From: Rhodospirillales bacterium
Lineage (GTDB): Bacteria; Pseudomonadota; Alphaproteobacteria; Rhodospirillales; 2-02-FULL-58-16
Reading direction: 5' to 3'
NCBI GenBank assembly: GCA_021775195.1
Contig: JAJFIG010000485.1
Location: forward strand, 1-17,218
Length of the DNA stretch: 17,218 nucleotides
Shown: piece after piece, positions 7,256 to 14,634 of the stretch
Numbering within the stretch: the first letter of the stretch is position 1
How the letters are laid out: the number at the start of each line of letters is the position of its first letter
Notes under the pieces: model-generated
What the model was told of the DNA's origin: nothing
Seen by the model: only the letters and a program-made list of their open reading frames with translations
The model's database searches: none
Made by a program: the position numbers and the translations under genes

Positions 7256-7833
7256 CGCGCGCCGCTCGCTTCAAAGGTCACGATGCGGAGCCGGTAGGGA
7301 ACATCGAAATGTTGGATAACGATCTCGCCCTTTTTCAGGTTATCAGGAGGGTACGCGACCGTGGCGATCAGGGCACCATCGAGTCCCCGAACGCGCCTGA
7401 CGGATCCATCGCTGTCTTCATCGAGCCGCATTCGCAAAGACGATAACGCTGTTTGCAGCGCCTCCCGCGGCCAATAGGTGAGATAGAGATCGAAAAGAGT
7501 GTAGCGCGGATCGAAGGCCGCCTTCTCTTTTGCCCACGTCTCTATCGTGAGTTCGCCCTGTTCCTGGACGAGAGTGAATAGTGTCACGCCCAACGGCGAA
7601 AGCCCTACGACGGCAAGGCGCGCAGGCGTGACTTCCACCTCGTAGCGCATCTTGTGGATTTGATCGTCATATTCGCCTGTAACGAGCTGGCTGAGTGCCA
7701 TGCTGCGCCCCAGGCTCTGGGGCGGCATCGAAAGGAACACTGGCGCTTCTTTCACGTCGGCCTCGCGCGGCGGTGTTCCAGCGCAAGCGGTGGCCAAGAG
7801 CCCCAGCGAAATCATCCAGAGCCGCAGCATCAT
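7252..7833 (-). CDS. apeN: Lipoprotein ApeN (DUF3261-like)
   Basis: A 193-residue predicted lipoprotein: signal MMLRLWMISLGLLATAC with lipobox ATAC (Cys17), then a beta-rich domain. It contains YEVEVTPARLAVVGLSPLG and a YWPREALQ segment typical of the DUF3261 proteins that sit between the exporter and ketosynthase genes of APE clusters. The beta-rich lipoprotein form and the neighbouring LolA-like and MMPL genes suggest a part in delivery or insertion of the aryl polyene lipid at the outer membrane, but no biochemical activity is established that I know of. Both ends overlap neighbours by 4 bases (ATGA). Confidence 0.82.
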   Translation of the reverse strand: MMLRLWMISLGLLATACAGTPPREADVKEAPVFLSMPPQSLGRSMALSQLVTGEYDDQIHKMRYEVEVTPARLAVVGLSPLGVTLFTLVQEQGELTIETWAKEKAAFDPRYTLFDLYLTYWPREALQTALSSLRMRLDEDSDGSVRRVRGLDGALIATVAYPPDNLKKGEIVIQHFDVPYRLRIVTFEASGAR

Positions 7834-10238
7834 CGGGGCGCGCTATCTTCGCTGGTGACACCGGATCGGCGCGCCGCGGCGCCAGCACTCGCTCGCAAAG
7901 AGCCGCCGTGCCATCCCGCCATCGGTGAGAGCAGGAATGCCACGAGGATGCCGACCAATATGGTCAAACCGAATGCATGGATCGCGGTTGTCGCGGAAAG
8001 GGCCAGCAGCCCGAATGCCAGCAGGGTTGTCAGGGAAGACAGGGCGATTGCCAATAGGGTCGCCGGACTTTCCGTGCCCGTCTCTCTGAAGAACAAGGCG
8101 TAGTCAACGCCGATTCCAAGCACCAGGAGCAACGCCATGACGTTGAACAAACTTATGGGCTCGCCGAGAAAGCCGAGGACGCTCAGGCTGGCGATCGCCG
8201 CGATGACCGGTGTCGACATTACGAGCAGGCCGCCGCCGATGCCGTAGCGCGCCACGAGAAGAAGCATCACGACGCCGTAGGAAATCAGGGTGAGCCAAAT
8301 GGTTTGGCGGCGGAACTGACCGAAGAGACCGGATATCTCACCGGCGGGATCAACGAAATGAACTAACGGCTCGGTATCCGCGAGCGTCTGAAGCGCGGCG
8401 AGATCATATACGCCGCGCAGCCCGACAACGCCGATAACGCCGCGGGCGCTCTGGCCCAGCCAAAGGTGCCGATAGGGTTCGGAAACCGGATGGGCAAGCC
8501 ATTGCCGGAGTCCGATCGGGGAGTCGCGCTCGGCCTCCCGGAAGGCGGCGACATAGGCGTCGCGGGTACTGTCGGGCAGTCCAACCTGTCCGGCGATGCG
8601 GTCCAATGTATTTTGCCTGGCCGCGATCAGGGGCGTCAGGAGCGCGCGATTTTCCTTCTGGCGCTGAGGCGAGGCGATGAAATCGGATATCGCGAGATAC
8701 CCCACGAGTTGCCCGCTTTTCCGCAAGGCCTGCAGTTTTTCGGTCAGGCGTTCCTCGCGGGCAAGAAAGTCCCCGTCGTCACGCCCTTCGACAAGGAAGA
8801 ACTGGCTCGCGAGATTCCGGCCGATAAGCGCTCGGGTGCGCATTTCCTCCGCCATGACCGTCGGGTCGGGCGTTTGCATAAGCCGGACATCGTCGCTTGC
8901 GGCCAACCGCAGGCATCCGAAGGCGGCCAAGACCGCAAGGGCGGCCGCCGTCGCCCACGTCCACCAATTCCGCCGACGACTCCACAGCGCGCTATAGGCG
9001 CGCATCCATTCGAGCGGCCTTTCGAACTTCGGCCTCGCCAAACCCTGGGTGAAATGCGGGTAACAGATAACGACGCACCCATAGGCGATACAGAGGCCGA
9101 CGCTGGAAAACACCGCCATCCCCTGCATGCCGGGGAAAGGTGCGAAGAAAAGCCCGACAAAGCCGATCACGCTGGTCACCAGCCCAAGGGTTATCCCGGG
9201 AAAGATGTGGCGTAGCGCGGATGCCGGCGACCAGTGTTCTGAAAACCGGAACCGCTCGCAGAAGTAATGCAGGGAATAGTCTACCGATATGCCGACCAGA
9301 CTGGCGCCGAAGACGAGGGTCAACAGATGCACCTCGCCGAAGACCGTCAGGCAGGCCGCGAATCCGGCCAAGCATCCAAGGGCAATTGAAATCAGCGTCA
9401 GGATAAAGGGCGATGGTGACCGAAAGATCGCGATCAGCAATACGATGATCCCGAGCAACGACCCCAATCCGACCGTCGACATTTCGTCGAGGGCGCTGCT
9501 CGTTCCCGACGCGGCATGGGGCAGAACGCCCGCCATCAGATAATCCGCGCCTTGGAACCGCTCCGGCAGTTCGGACCGGAGGCCATCCAGCAATGGCATC
9601 ACCTGCTTTTGGAGCGAGAAGGAGAAAGGCGTGTCGGAGAGTTCTCCGATGAGAATGATGTAGATTCTGCCGTCCGACCTGACAGTCAGGTAGCCGTCTT
9701 CCATCTCGGGACGGTCGATCGTTTCCATCGCGCGTTCTTCGAGAAAGCGCGGTAATATCAAAAGAGGATCCTTGTCTATCAAATGCGAACTGAGCGCTGA
9801 TTTGGGACTGTAGTAGCGCATGAGAACGGTGCGCTCAAAGGCCGCGGTATTTCCTGCCCGGAGTTGGTCTCTGGCAAGATTACTGAGGATTTGAAAGCGC
9901 AGCGGGAGGTAGAACGAAACCGCGCGACGGACAAGGTCGTGATCATGGTCTATGCGCAGATGGTGAAACTGCCCCGATCCGGTCAAGCGCTCGGAGACAT
10001 GCCGGGCGGCGGCTTTGGCGGCCTCGAAATCGGCCGCGCCGACAAGCAAAACGATGTGCCGTTCGAAGCGCTTTTCCACACGGTCCACGGCGTCGTAGAC
10101 AACGGGATCGCGTTCTCCCTCCGGCAGCAGGGCCATGAGATTGGCGTTGATTGCCGGGCCGTCCGCATTCGTTATCAGCCATCCCGATAGCGCGCAGATA
10201 CCGACCACCCAGAGGACGGCGAAGATTCTAGTGCGCAA
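7830..10238 (-). CDS. apeM: RND/MMPL-family exporter ApeM
   Basis: An 802-residue inner-membrane transporter with the duplicated MMPL architecture: one N-terminal transmembrane helix (about 5-23), a periplasmic domain to about 250, a bundle of five helices with the GISVDYSLHY motif at 316-325, then a second copy with GIGVDYALFF near 708-717. The conserved Asp in each GxxxDY motif is where RND proteins relay protons. Expected substrate: the finished aryl polyene lipid, lifted out of the inner membrane. The start is a TTG at 10238, preceded by AAAGG at 5 bases and overlapping the end of apeL by 11 bp; no better ATG exists upstream of the first helix. The HpnN hopanoid transporter is a family relative, but no hopanoid genes are seen here. 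Confidence 0.9.
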   Translation of the reverse strand: MRTRIFAVLWVVGICALSGWLITNADGPAINANLMALLPEGERDPVVYDAVDRVEKRFERHIVLLVGAADFEAAKAAARHVSERLTGSGQFHHLRIDHDHDLVRRAVSFYLPLRFQILSNLARDQLRAGNTAAFERTVLMRYYSPKSALSSHLIDKDPLLILPRFLEERAMETIDRPEMEDGYLTVRSDGRIYIILIGELSDTPFSFSLQKQVMPLLDGLRSELPERFQGADYLMAGVLPHAASGTSSALDEMSTVGLGSLLGIIVLLIAIFRSPSPFILTLISIALGCLAGFAACLTVFGEVHLLTLVFGASLVGISVDYSLHYFCERFRFSEHWSPASALRHIFPGITLGLVTSVIGFVGLFFAPFPGMQGMAVFSSVGLCIAYGCVVICYPHFTQGLARPKFERPLEWMRAYSALWSRRRNWWTWATAAALAVLAAFGCLRLAASDDVRLMQTPDPTVMAEEMRTRALIGRNLASQFFLVEGRDDGDFLAREERLTEKLQALRKSGQLVGYLAISDFIASPQRQKENRALLTPLIAARQNTLDRIAGQVGLPDSTRDAYVAAFREAERDSPIGLRQWLAHPVSEPYRHLWLGQSARGVIGVVGLRGVYDLAALQTLADTEPLVHFVDPAGEISGLFGQFRRQTIWLTLISYGVVMLLLVARYGIGGGLLVMSTPVIAAIASLSVLGFLGEPISLFNVMALLLVLGIGVDYALFFRETGTESPATLLAIALSSLTTLLAFGLLALSATTAIHAFGLTILVGILVAFLLSPMAGWHGGSLRASAGAAARRSGVTSEDSAPR

Positions 10239-10848
10239 AGTAGCCTTTCTCCGCGTTGCCGAGTTGGCATGATTCCGCGTTCATGCCGCTGAACCGGATG
10301 AGTGTTCGATCGCCGCGCCCTTCCTCGATCAACAGTTCATCAACGAACCGGCCGCCGGACACACGAACCGTTGCGATAATTGCGGCGAAAGCCGGATCCC
10401 GAGGCGTCAGGGTCAACCGCCAACGTGATTGGACCACATCGGACACGATCTCGAAGGACTCCCCCAGTCGGGTCATATCACCGGTAAACCCGGCCAAGAA
10501 GACCTGAGAGAGTGCCCGGAAAATGGGGGCCTGTCCGAAGCTGAGGCGCTGCGGCACGCCGTCGTCATTCCATTTGATCAGAGCGTCGTTTTTTACCAAA
10601 ACCTGCGTCGCGAAAGGCTCGCGAACCTGCCAGAGCACGCCTTTTCCGGCGACGAATATGAGCCGGCCTTTCGAGATGAGCGGCCGCGTCAGTGCCCGTA
10701 GCGATTTGTTTTGGGTAAAGTCGGCGCAAATCACGGAATTCTTATCCAGCAGCTGATGGATTTTCGACAGGGTTTCGTCGGCCTCAACCGGTGCGATCGC
10801 CAGGAATGCGGAAATCGTAAGGGCGAGAACGCGACGCAACCATTTCAC
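10228..10848 (-). CDS. apeL: LolA-like outer-membrane lipoprotein carrier ApeL
   Basis: A 206-residue predicted periplasmic protein with a signal peptide of about 23 residues (ending APVEA) and a LolA-fold domain: CADFTQNKSL near the N-terminus of the mature part, GRLIFVAGKGVLWQVREPF, then LIKWNDDGVPQ. LolA proteins shield lipid chains during transfer to the outer membrane; this cluster-specific copy is presumably dedicated to the aryl polyene lipid. The GTG at 10848 was chosen because it gives a proper signal peptide and overlaps the upstream thioesterase stop in a GTGA junction; the longer open frame upstream reads through the thioesterase gene. Confidence 0.87.
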   Translation of the reverse strand: MKWLRRVLALTISAFLAIAPVEADETLSKIHQLLDKNSVICADFTQNKSLRALTRPLISKGRLIFVAGKGVLWQVREPFATQVLVKNDALIKWNDDGVPQRLSFGQAPIFRALSQVFLAGFTGDMTRLGESFEIVSDVVQSRWRLTLTPRDPAFAAIIATVRVSGGRFVDELLIEEGRGDRTLIRFSGMNAESCQLGNAEKGYFAH

Positions 10849-11273
10849 GTTCTGATACCGAGCTTTCGGTAGAGCACAGGCGGTGCGCCAAACACCATTT
10901 TCTGCGTCTGCATGTCCAGGGGCACCTGGACCGTATGGCCCCTGCTCAATCGCCTGCCGGTTTCCGCGTCCACGATCAGATAGTCGATCTTGAGGCGGAG
11001 CTCGAATTCCCGCAGCATCGCCTTGACCTTGATCTTCTGCCCATAGTGCGCCGGATGTGCGTAACGCAGCTTGAGTTCGATGACCGGCCACGCAAAGCCC
11101 GATTCTTTCATTTCCTTGTAATTGTAGGCGAATTTGTCGAGCAGGGCGCCGCGGGCGATTTCACAATATTTGACATAGTGTCCGTGCCAGGCGACGCCCA
11201 TGAGGTCAATGTCGTGGAACGGGACGTCGATGAGGACTTCCGCGACCGGCAAAACCTGCTGGCGGCTACTCAT
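10845..11273 (-). CDS. apeK: 4-hydroxybenzoyl-CoA-type thioesterase ApeK
   Basis: A 142-residue hot-dog thioesterase of the YbgC/4HBT type. The active-site segment reads FHDIDLMGVAWHGHYVKY (residues 19-36), with Asp21/Asp23 and the VAWHGHY motif characteristic of the family, followed by EIARGALLDK. It is predicted to hydrolyse acyl-ACP or acyl-CoA thioesters, either freeing polyene intermediates or editing stalled chains. The ATG at 11273 overlaps the 3' end of the ammonia lyase gene by 8 bp; a longer in-frame version starting inside the lyase gene is not credible. Order lyase-ApeK-ApeL-ApeM is typical of APE clusters. Confidence 0.87.
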   Translation of the reverse strand: MSSRQQVLPVAEVLIDVPFHDIDLMGVAWHGHYVKYCEIARGALLDKFAYNYKEMKESGFAWPVIELKLRYAHPAHYGQKIKVKAMLREFELRLKIDYLIVDAETGRRLSRGHTVQVPLDMQTQKMVFGAPPVLYRKLGIRT

Positions 11274-12840
11274 AGAGGGACCATCGCCGGTTTCGGATGT
11301 TCTCGACGAAACGGCGCAGATCGGGTTCCAATGCCCGGTCTTCGTCGAGGAAGGGGAACTCGGCAAACACCGTATCGACGAACTGAATGAGTTCGGCGCT
11401 GATTTGGTTGGGCGCCGCACGACCCTGGTCCGCAAAACCTCGGCGTCGAAGCTCAACCGCTTGCGTGGTGGCCAACACGTGGGCAGCAGCTATTTGCTCG
11501 GTCAATTCGAGGACACGCAAACAATCGCGCGCCGCGATGGTGCCCATACTGACCTTGTCCTGGTTGTGGCATTCCGTCGAGCGCGAGAAGACGCTTGCCG
11601 GCATGGTTTGTTTCAAGGCTTCGGCGGCCCAGGCCGAGGCCGCGATTTGAACGGCCTTGAAGCCATGATTGATGGCAGTGCGCTCGGCCACGGCGCCCGA
11701 GAGATTGTCGGGCAGGCCGTTGTTGAACTTGTTATCGACCAGCAACGCCATTTGGCGGTCCATCAGGTCGGCCAGATTGGCAACGCATGTCTTGAGGCCG
11801 TCCATCGCGAACGCGATATGGCCGCCATAGAAATGCCCGCCATGCAGCACATGTTCTCCGCCGCCGTCGATGATGGGATTGTCGTTCGTGCTGTTCAATT
11901 CGGTTTCGATGTAGTCGCGCATCCAGGGCAAGCTGTCGCGCAGAACCCCGATCACATGGGGGGCGCAACGAATGGAGTATCGATCCTGCAGCCGATCCGA
12001 ATTGCGCGGTGGTTCGCCGACATTCATGTCCCGGCGAAGCCAGCTTGCGATCTGGGCTTGACCTGGGTGGGGTTTGAGTTCGAAGAGCCGCTTGATGAAA
12101 TGGTATCGGTTGCCCTGGAGAGCGACACACGCAAGCGCCGTGAGGCGGGTGCATAAGCGGGTCAAATACTCCGCTCTTGCGTAGGCGTCGCACGCCAGCG
12201 CCGTCATGACCGCCGTGCCATTCATGATGGCCAGACCTTCCTTGGGGCGTAGCTTTAAGGGCGTCAGGCCGAGGCGGTTATGGATATCGCTCGCTGAATG
12301 TACTTCGTCCCGGTAAACGGCATCGCGTTCGCCAACCAACAGCGCTGCCACGTAAGACAAAGGTGTCAGGTCGCCGCTCGCACCGACCGACCCCTCTTCC
12401 GGGATCAAGGGTACGACGTCGGCATTGAGAAACGTTTCCAGCCGTTCGAGCAGTTCCCAGCTGACGCCGGAATAGCCCAAGGTCAAAGAGGCAAGCCTCG
12501 CAACGATCACGGCGCGGGCCATTTCATGCGGCAAATGCCTGCCCAAACCGCAGCCATGAAACCGCAACAGGTGCAGGGGCAGATCCTCGACCATATCGCG
12601 GGGAATATCCACGGCACAGGAGTCGCCATAACCTGTCGTAACGCCGTAGATGACGCCATCTTCCTCAAGCAACCGGTCGAGAAAATCTGTTCCGCTTCGA
12701 ATGTGGCGTAGATATTCCGGATCACGATTGAGGCGGATTTGCACTCGTCGATAGGCAATCGCCAGCACATCCTCAATCGTCAACGGACCGGACCCTAAAC
12801 CGATCACGCTCGGAAGGTCTGTGGCTTTTTTGTCAAGCAC
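11266..12840 (-). CDS. Aromatic amino acid ammonia lyase (HAL/TAL/PAL family)
   Basis: A 524-residue MIO-type ammonia lyase. The Ala-Ser-Gly that cyclises to the MIO electrophile is at 154-156 (GSVGASGDLTP), and the catalytic Tyr is Tyr65 in IYGVTTGYG. Known families convert His, Tyr or Phe to the matching acrylate plus ammonia. The selectivity loop reads LLRFHGCG (Phe94-His95), which differs from the Ser-His usual in HutH and from the Phe-Leu of plant PAL, so the substrate cannot be fixed by motif alone; tyrosine is most likely from context, since related clusters start from 4-hydroxycinnamate. Start is a GTG at 12840 after a 31-bp gap, with an inverted repeat directly in front and no strong Shine-Dalgarno. 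Annotation as histidine ammonia lyase would probably be misleading: no hut genes are near. Confidence 0.9.
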   Translation of the reverse strand: MLDKKATDLPSVIGLGSGPLTIEDVLAIAYRRVQIRLNRDPEYLRHIRSGTDFLDRLLEEDGVIYGVTTGYGDSCAVDIPRDMVEDLPLHLLRFHGCGLGRHLPHEMARAVIVARLASLTLGYSGVSWELLERLETFLNADVVPLIPEEGSVGASGDLTPLSYVAALLVGERDAVYRDEVHSASDIHNRLGLTPLKLRPKEGLAIMNGTAVMTALACDAYARAEYLTRLCTRLTALACVALQGNRYHFIKRLFELKPHPGQAQIASWLRRDMNVGEPPRNSDRLQDRYSIRCAPHVIGVLRDSLPWMRDYIETELNSTNDNPIIDGGGEHVLHGGHFYGGHIAFAMDGLKTCVANLADLMDRQMALLVDNKFNNGLPDNLSGAVAERTAINHGFKAVQIAASAWAAEALKQTMPASVFSRSTECHNQDKVSMGTIAARDCLRVLELTEQIAAAHVLATTQAVELRRRGFADQGRAAPNQISAELIQFVDTVFAEFPFLDEDRALEPDLRRFVENIRNRRWSLYE

Positions 12841-12862
12841 GGGTATTTACCCAGAAAAAAAA
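12841..12862 (-). promoter_or_regulatory. U-tract and small hairpin just before lyase start
   Basis: On the transcribed strand the gap before the lyase reads eight Ts, then CT, then GGGTAAATACCC abutting the GTG start. The 12-base inverted repeat has 5-bp arms. Because the T run comes before the hairpin it is not an intrinsic terminator for this operon. The only GGG that might act as Shine-Dalgarno is inside the hairpin arm, so the structure may tune translation of the lyase; this is inference. Confidence 0.35.
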
Positions 12863-12871
12863 CAATTAAAT

Positions 12872-13870
12872 TCAGACTTCTAACGTGGGCTCTGACTGGT
12901 GATCGGGTGTCATTGTGCCAGTCGTCCTCCAGAAGTCAAAAAAATTGAACCATTGGTAAGGATCACTAACGCAAAAGTGTTCCAGCCGGGCGACATATCG
13001 CGATGTCCAGCAATCCAGAGCACTTGCACGTTTTCGACGCGGGATCGCGATTGATTCCGAGAACGGTTCGAAAATGATGTGATACCGGCCCGCTCGTTTG
13101 AGGCAGAAAATGAGCTGGACGGGACATTCCAGCAATGCCGCGAGTATGAACGGTCCCTGCGGAAACGGTGCGGGACGGTTAAGGAAAGAGGTCCAGCTAA
13201 TCCGAGAGGATTGTTTGACCGGTGTGCGATCGCCAACGATGACGACGAACTCGCCCTGCGCAACCCGGTCGTACAGCATCATCGCCGTGGCCGGGTCGAC
13301 GTCGGTTGTCTGAATAAGCGAAACGCTCGAGTCCGGACTGACGCGGCGCAGCAGGCGGTTGAAGTTCGGCGCGTGTTTCGTGTGGACAAGAACGTTCAGC
13401 TTCAGACCCATCGAAAGCTGCGCAAAGGCGCGGCACACTTCCATGTTGCCCAAATGCGATGCGATCAATACACCGCCGCGACCGGCTCGCTGGAGCGCTT
13501 GGAATATCTCACGATTTTCATAGACGATGTCCTCATCGCTAATATCCCCCGCCCAGGCCGCCAGCTTGTCTAGAACAGCTTCACCAAAATTGTAGAAATG
13601 ACGAAAGGATTGGCGCCAGCCGGGACTGTCGCCCAAAGTTGTACGTCCGCGCGGGTCGGCGTAAACGCGGGAAAGGAAGGTGCGGGACGCCCGTCGTGCT
13701 TCCGTGCCGAAGATAAAGAAATAGCCAATGACCGGGTACAGCAGAACCGAAAAGACGCGCCGGCCGAGAACCCGATAGGCCAACAGCATTATGCGAAGAC
13801 CGGCGTATACGCCCCGCTCCTCGATGCGTGCCCAATGGTCCGTCTTTTCGTGACGCCCCGCCCCGCTCAT
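12872..13870 (-). CDS. LpxL/HtrB-like lipid acyltransferase
   Basis: A 332-residue membrane-associated acyltransferase of the lysophospholipid/lipid A late acyltransferase type. The catalytic HxxxxE motif is visible as His139-Glu144 in ASHLGNMEVCR, followed by a conserved VGDRTPVKQ segment; a hydrophobic stretch at about 26-55 should anchor it in the inner membrane. Predicted to add a fatty acyl or aryl polyene chain to a sugar or glycerol anchor. The ATG at 13870 forms an ATGA overlap with the end of the glycosyltransferase gene; the same frame is open for 200 codons upstream but that part is antisense-like sequence inside the glycosyltransferase gene. In E. coli these two activities are, to my knowledge, one fused protein (ApeJ); here they are separate adjacent genes. 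Confidence 0.87.
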   Translation of the reverse strand: MSGAGRHEKTDHWARIEERGVYAGLRIMLLAYRVLGRRVFSVLLYPVIGYFFIFGTEARRASRTFLSRVYADPRGRTTLGDSPGWRQSFRHFYNFGEAVLDKLAAWAGDISDEDIVYENREIFQALQRAGRGGVLIASHLGNMEVCRAFAQLSMGLKLNVLVHTKHAPNFNRLLRRVSPDSSVSLIQTTDVDPATAMMLYDRVAQGEFVVIVGDRTPVKQSSRISWTSFLNRPAPFPQGPFILAALLECPVQLIFCLKRAGRYHIIFEPFSESIAIPRRKRASALDCWTSRYVARLEHFCVSDPYQWFNFFDFWRTTGTMTPDHQSEPTLEV

Positions 13871-14634
13871 CGAAGTGCTCGCGCCGAATGCGAATCCGTG
13901 CCGTGCCGGCCGAACCGAAGGCTCAGGACGCGCCACAGCATTCCGAAAAACAACCGCGTGTGCATCCAACTGATCAAACCGTTGTCGCGCCATAGCCTGA
14001 AGTGGGACTGGCCGCCCACCGGATAGACGACTTTTGTCGACAGTGGAAGGATGGACAGGCCCTCCCAATGGAGCCTTACGAGTATCTCGGGATCGAAGTC
14101 CATCCTGCGGCCCAGCCGAACACGCTCCGCCAGCTGCAAGACCGGTTCCAGGGGGTAGACGCGGAAACCGCACATTGAATCCCGGATCGTAAACGACAGT
14201 GTCTCGATCCACACCCAGACATGGGTGATGTAGCGCGCGGCCAGCCGACCTTTCGGCACGCTGGCATCGAACTCGGGGCATCCCGCGATCACGGCGTTGG
14301 GGTTCGCTTCCGCCAAGGCCAGAAATCGCGGAATATCGTCGGGATCGTGCTGGCCGTCGGCGTCGATCTGAAGGGCATGGGAATAGCCTTGCGCCTGGGC
14401 CGTGCGCAAACCGGTGAGGACCGCGGCGCCTTTGCCTTGGTTGCCGGGGTGGTCGATGACCTCTATCCAATCATGGCGTTTGGCCAGGTCATGGAGCGTA
14501 GCGTGTGTTTCTGCATCACTGCCGTCGTTGACCATGAACGTCTTCAACCGGATTGGCGCCAATCTCTCCGCCAGCGCCACCGCGCCCGCACCATGATCGA
14601 AAACCGGAACCACGACGCCTGCCCGAAACGTCAT
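13867..14634 (-). CDS. Family 2 glycosyltransferase (dolichol-P-mannose synthase-like)
   Basis: A 255-residue GT-A fold glycosyltransferase without obvious transmembrane helices. Motifs: VVVPVFDHG at the N-terminus, VNDGSD at 35-40, GNQGKG at about 64-69, and the metal-binding DAD at 91-93 in LQIDADGQHDPDD. Family members move a sugar from a nucleotide sugar to a lipid or polyprenol carrier; in this setting a sugar is probably attached to the polyene lipid head group. The gene overlaps the ligase-dehydratase gene upstream (ATGA at 14634-14631) and the acyltransferase gene downstream (ATGA). It corresponds to the glycosyltransferase half of ApeJ. Confidence 0.88.
   Translation of the reverse strand: MTFRAGVVVPVFDHGAGAVALAERLAPIRLKTFMVNDGSDAETHATLHDLAKRHDWIEVIDHPGNQGKGAAVLTGLRTAQAQGYSHALQIDADGQHDPDDIPRFLALAEANPNAVIAGCPEFDASVPKGRLAARYITHVWVWIETLSFTIRDSMCGFRVYPLEPVLQLAERVRLGRRMDFDPEILVRLHWEGLSILPLSTKVVYPVGGQSHFRLWRDNGLISWMHTRLFFGMLWRVLSLRFGRHGTDSHSARALR

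Noticed and set aside
8466..9215. Long plus-strand open frame opposite apeM
   Set aside because: It lies entirely antisense to a well-supported 802-residue transporter, has no recognisable motif and is Arg/Pro/Gly-rich as expected from a shadow in GC-rich DNA.
2957..10238. Hopanoid biosynthesis locus (HpnM plus HpnN-like MMPL)
   Set aside because: An MlaC/HpnM-like gene and an MMPL transporter are both present, but no squalene cyclase, HpnC/D/E or radical SAM hopanoid genes are seen, and the genes between them are ketosynthases, ketoreductase and dehydratase.
11200..12156. 318-codon plus-strand open frame opposite the lyase gene
   Set aside because: Antisense to the MIO lyase, with no domain motif and no Shine-Dalgarno; it is explained by codon bias of the real gene.
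11266..12840. Histidine utilisation (hutH) gene
   Set aside because: The family match is real but no hutU, hutI or hutG is near, and the gene is embedded and overlapping in an APE operon. Its selectivity loop also differs from HutH.
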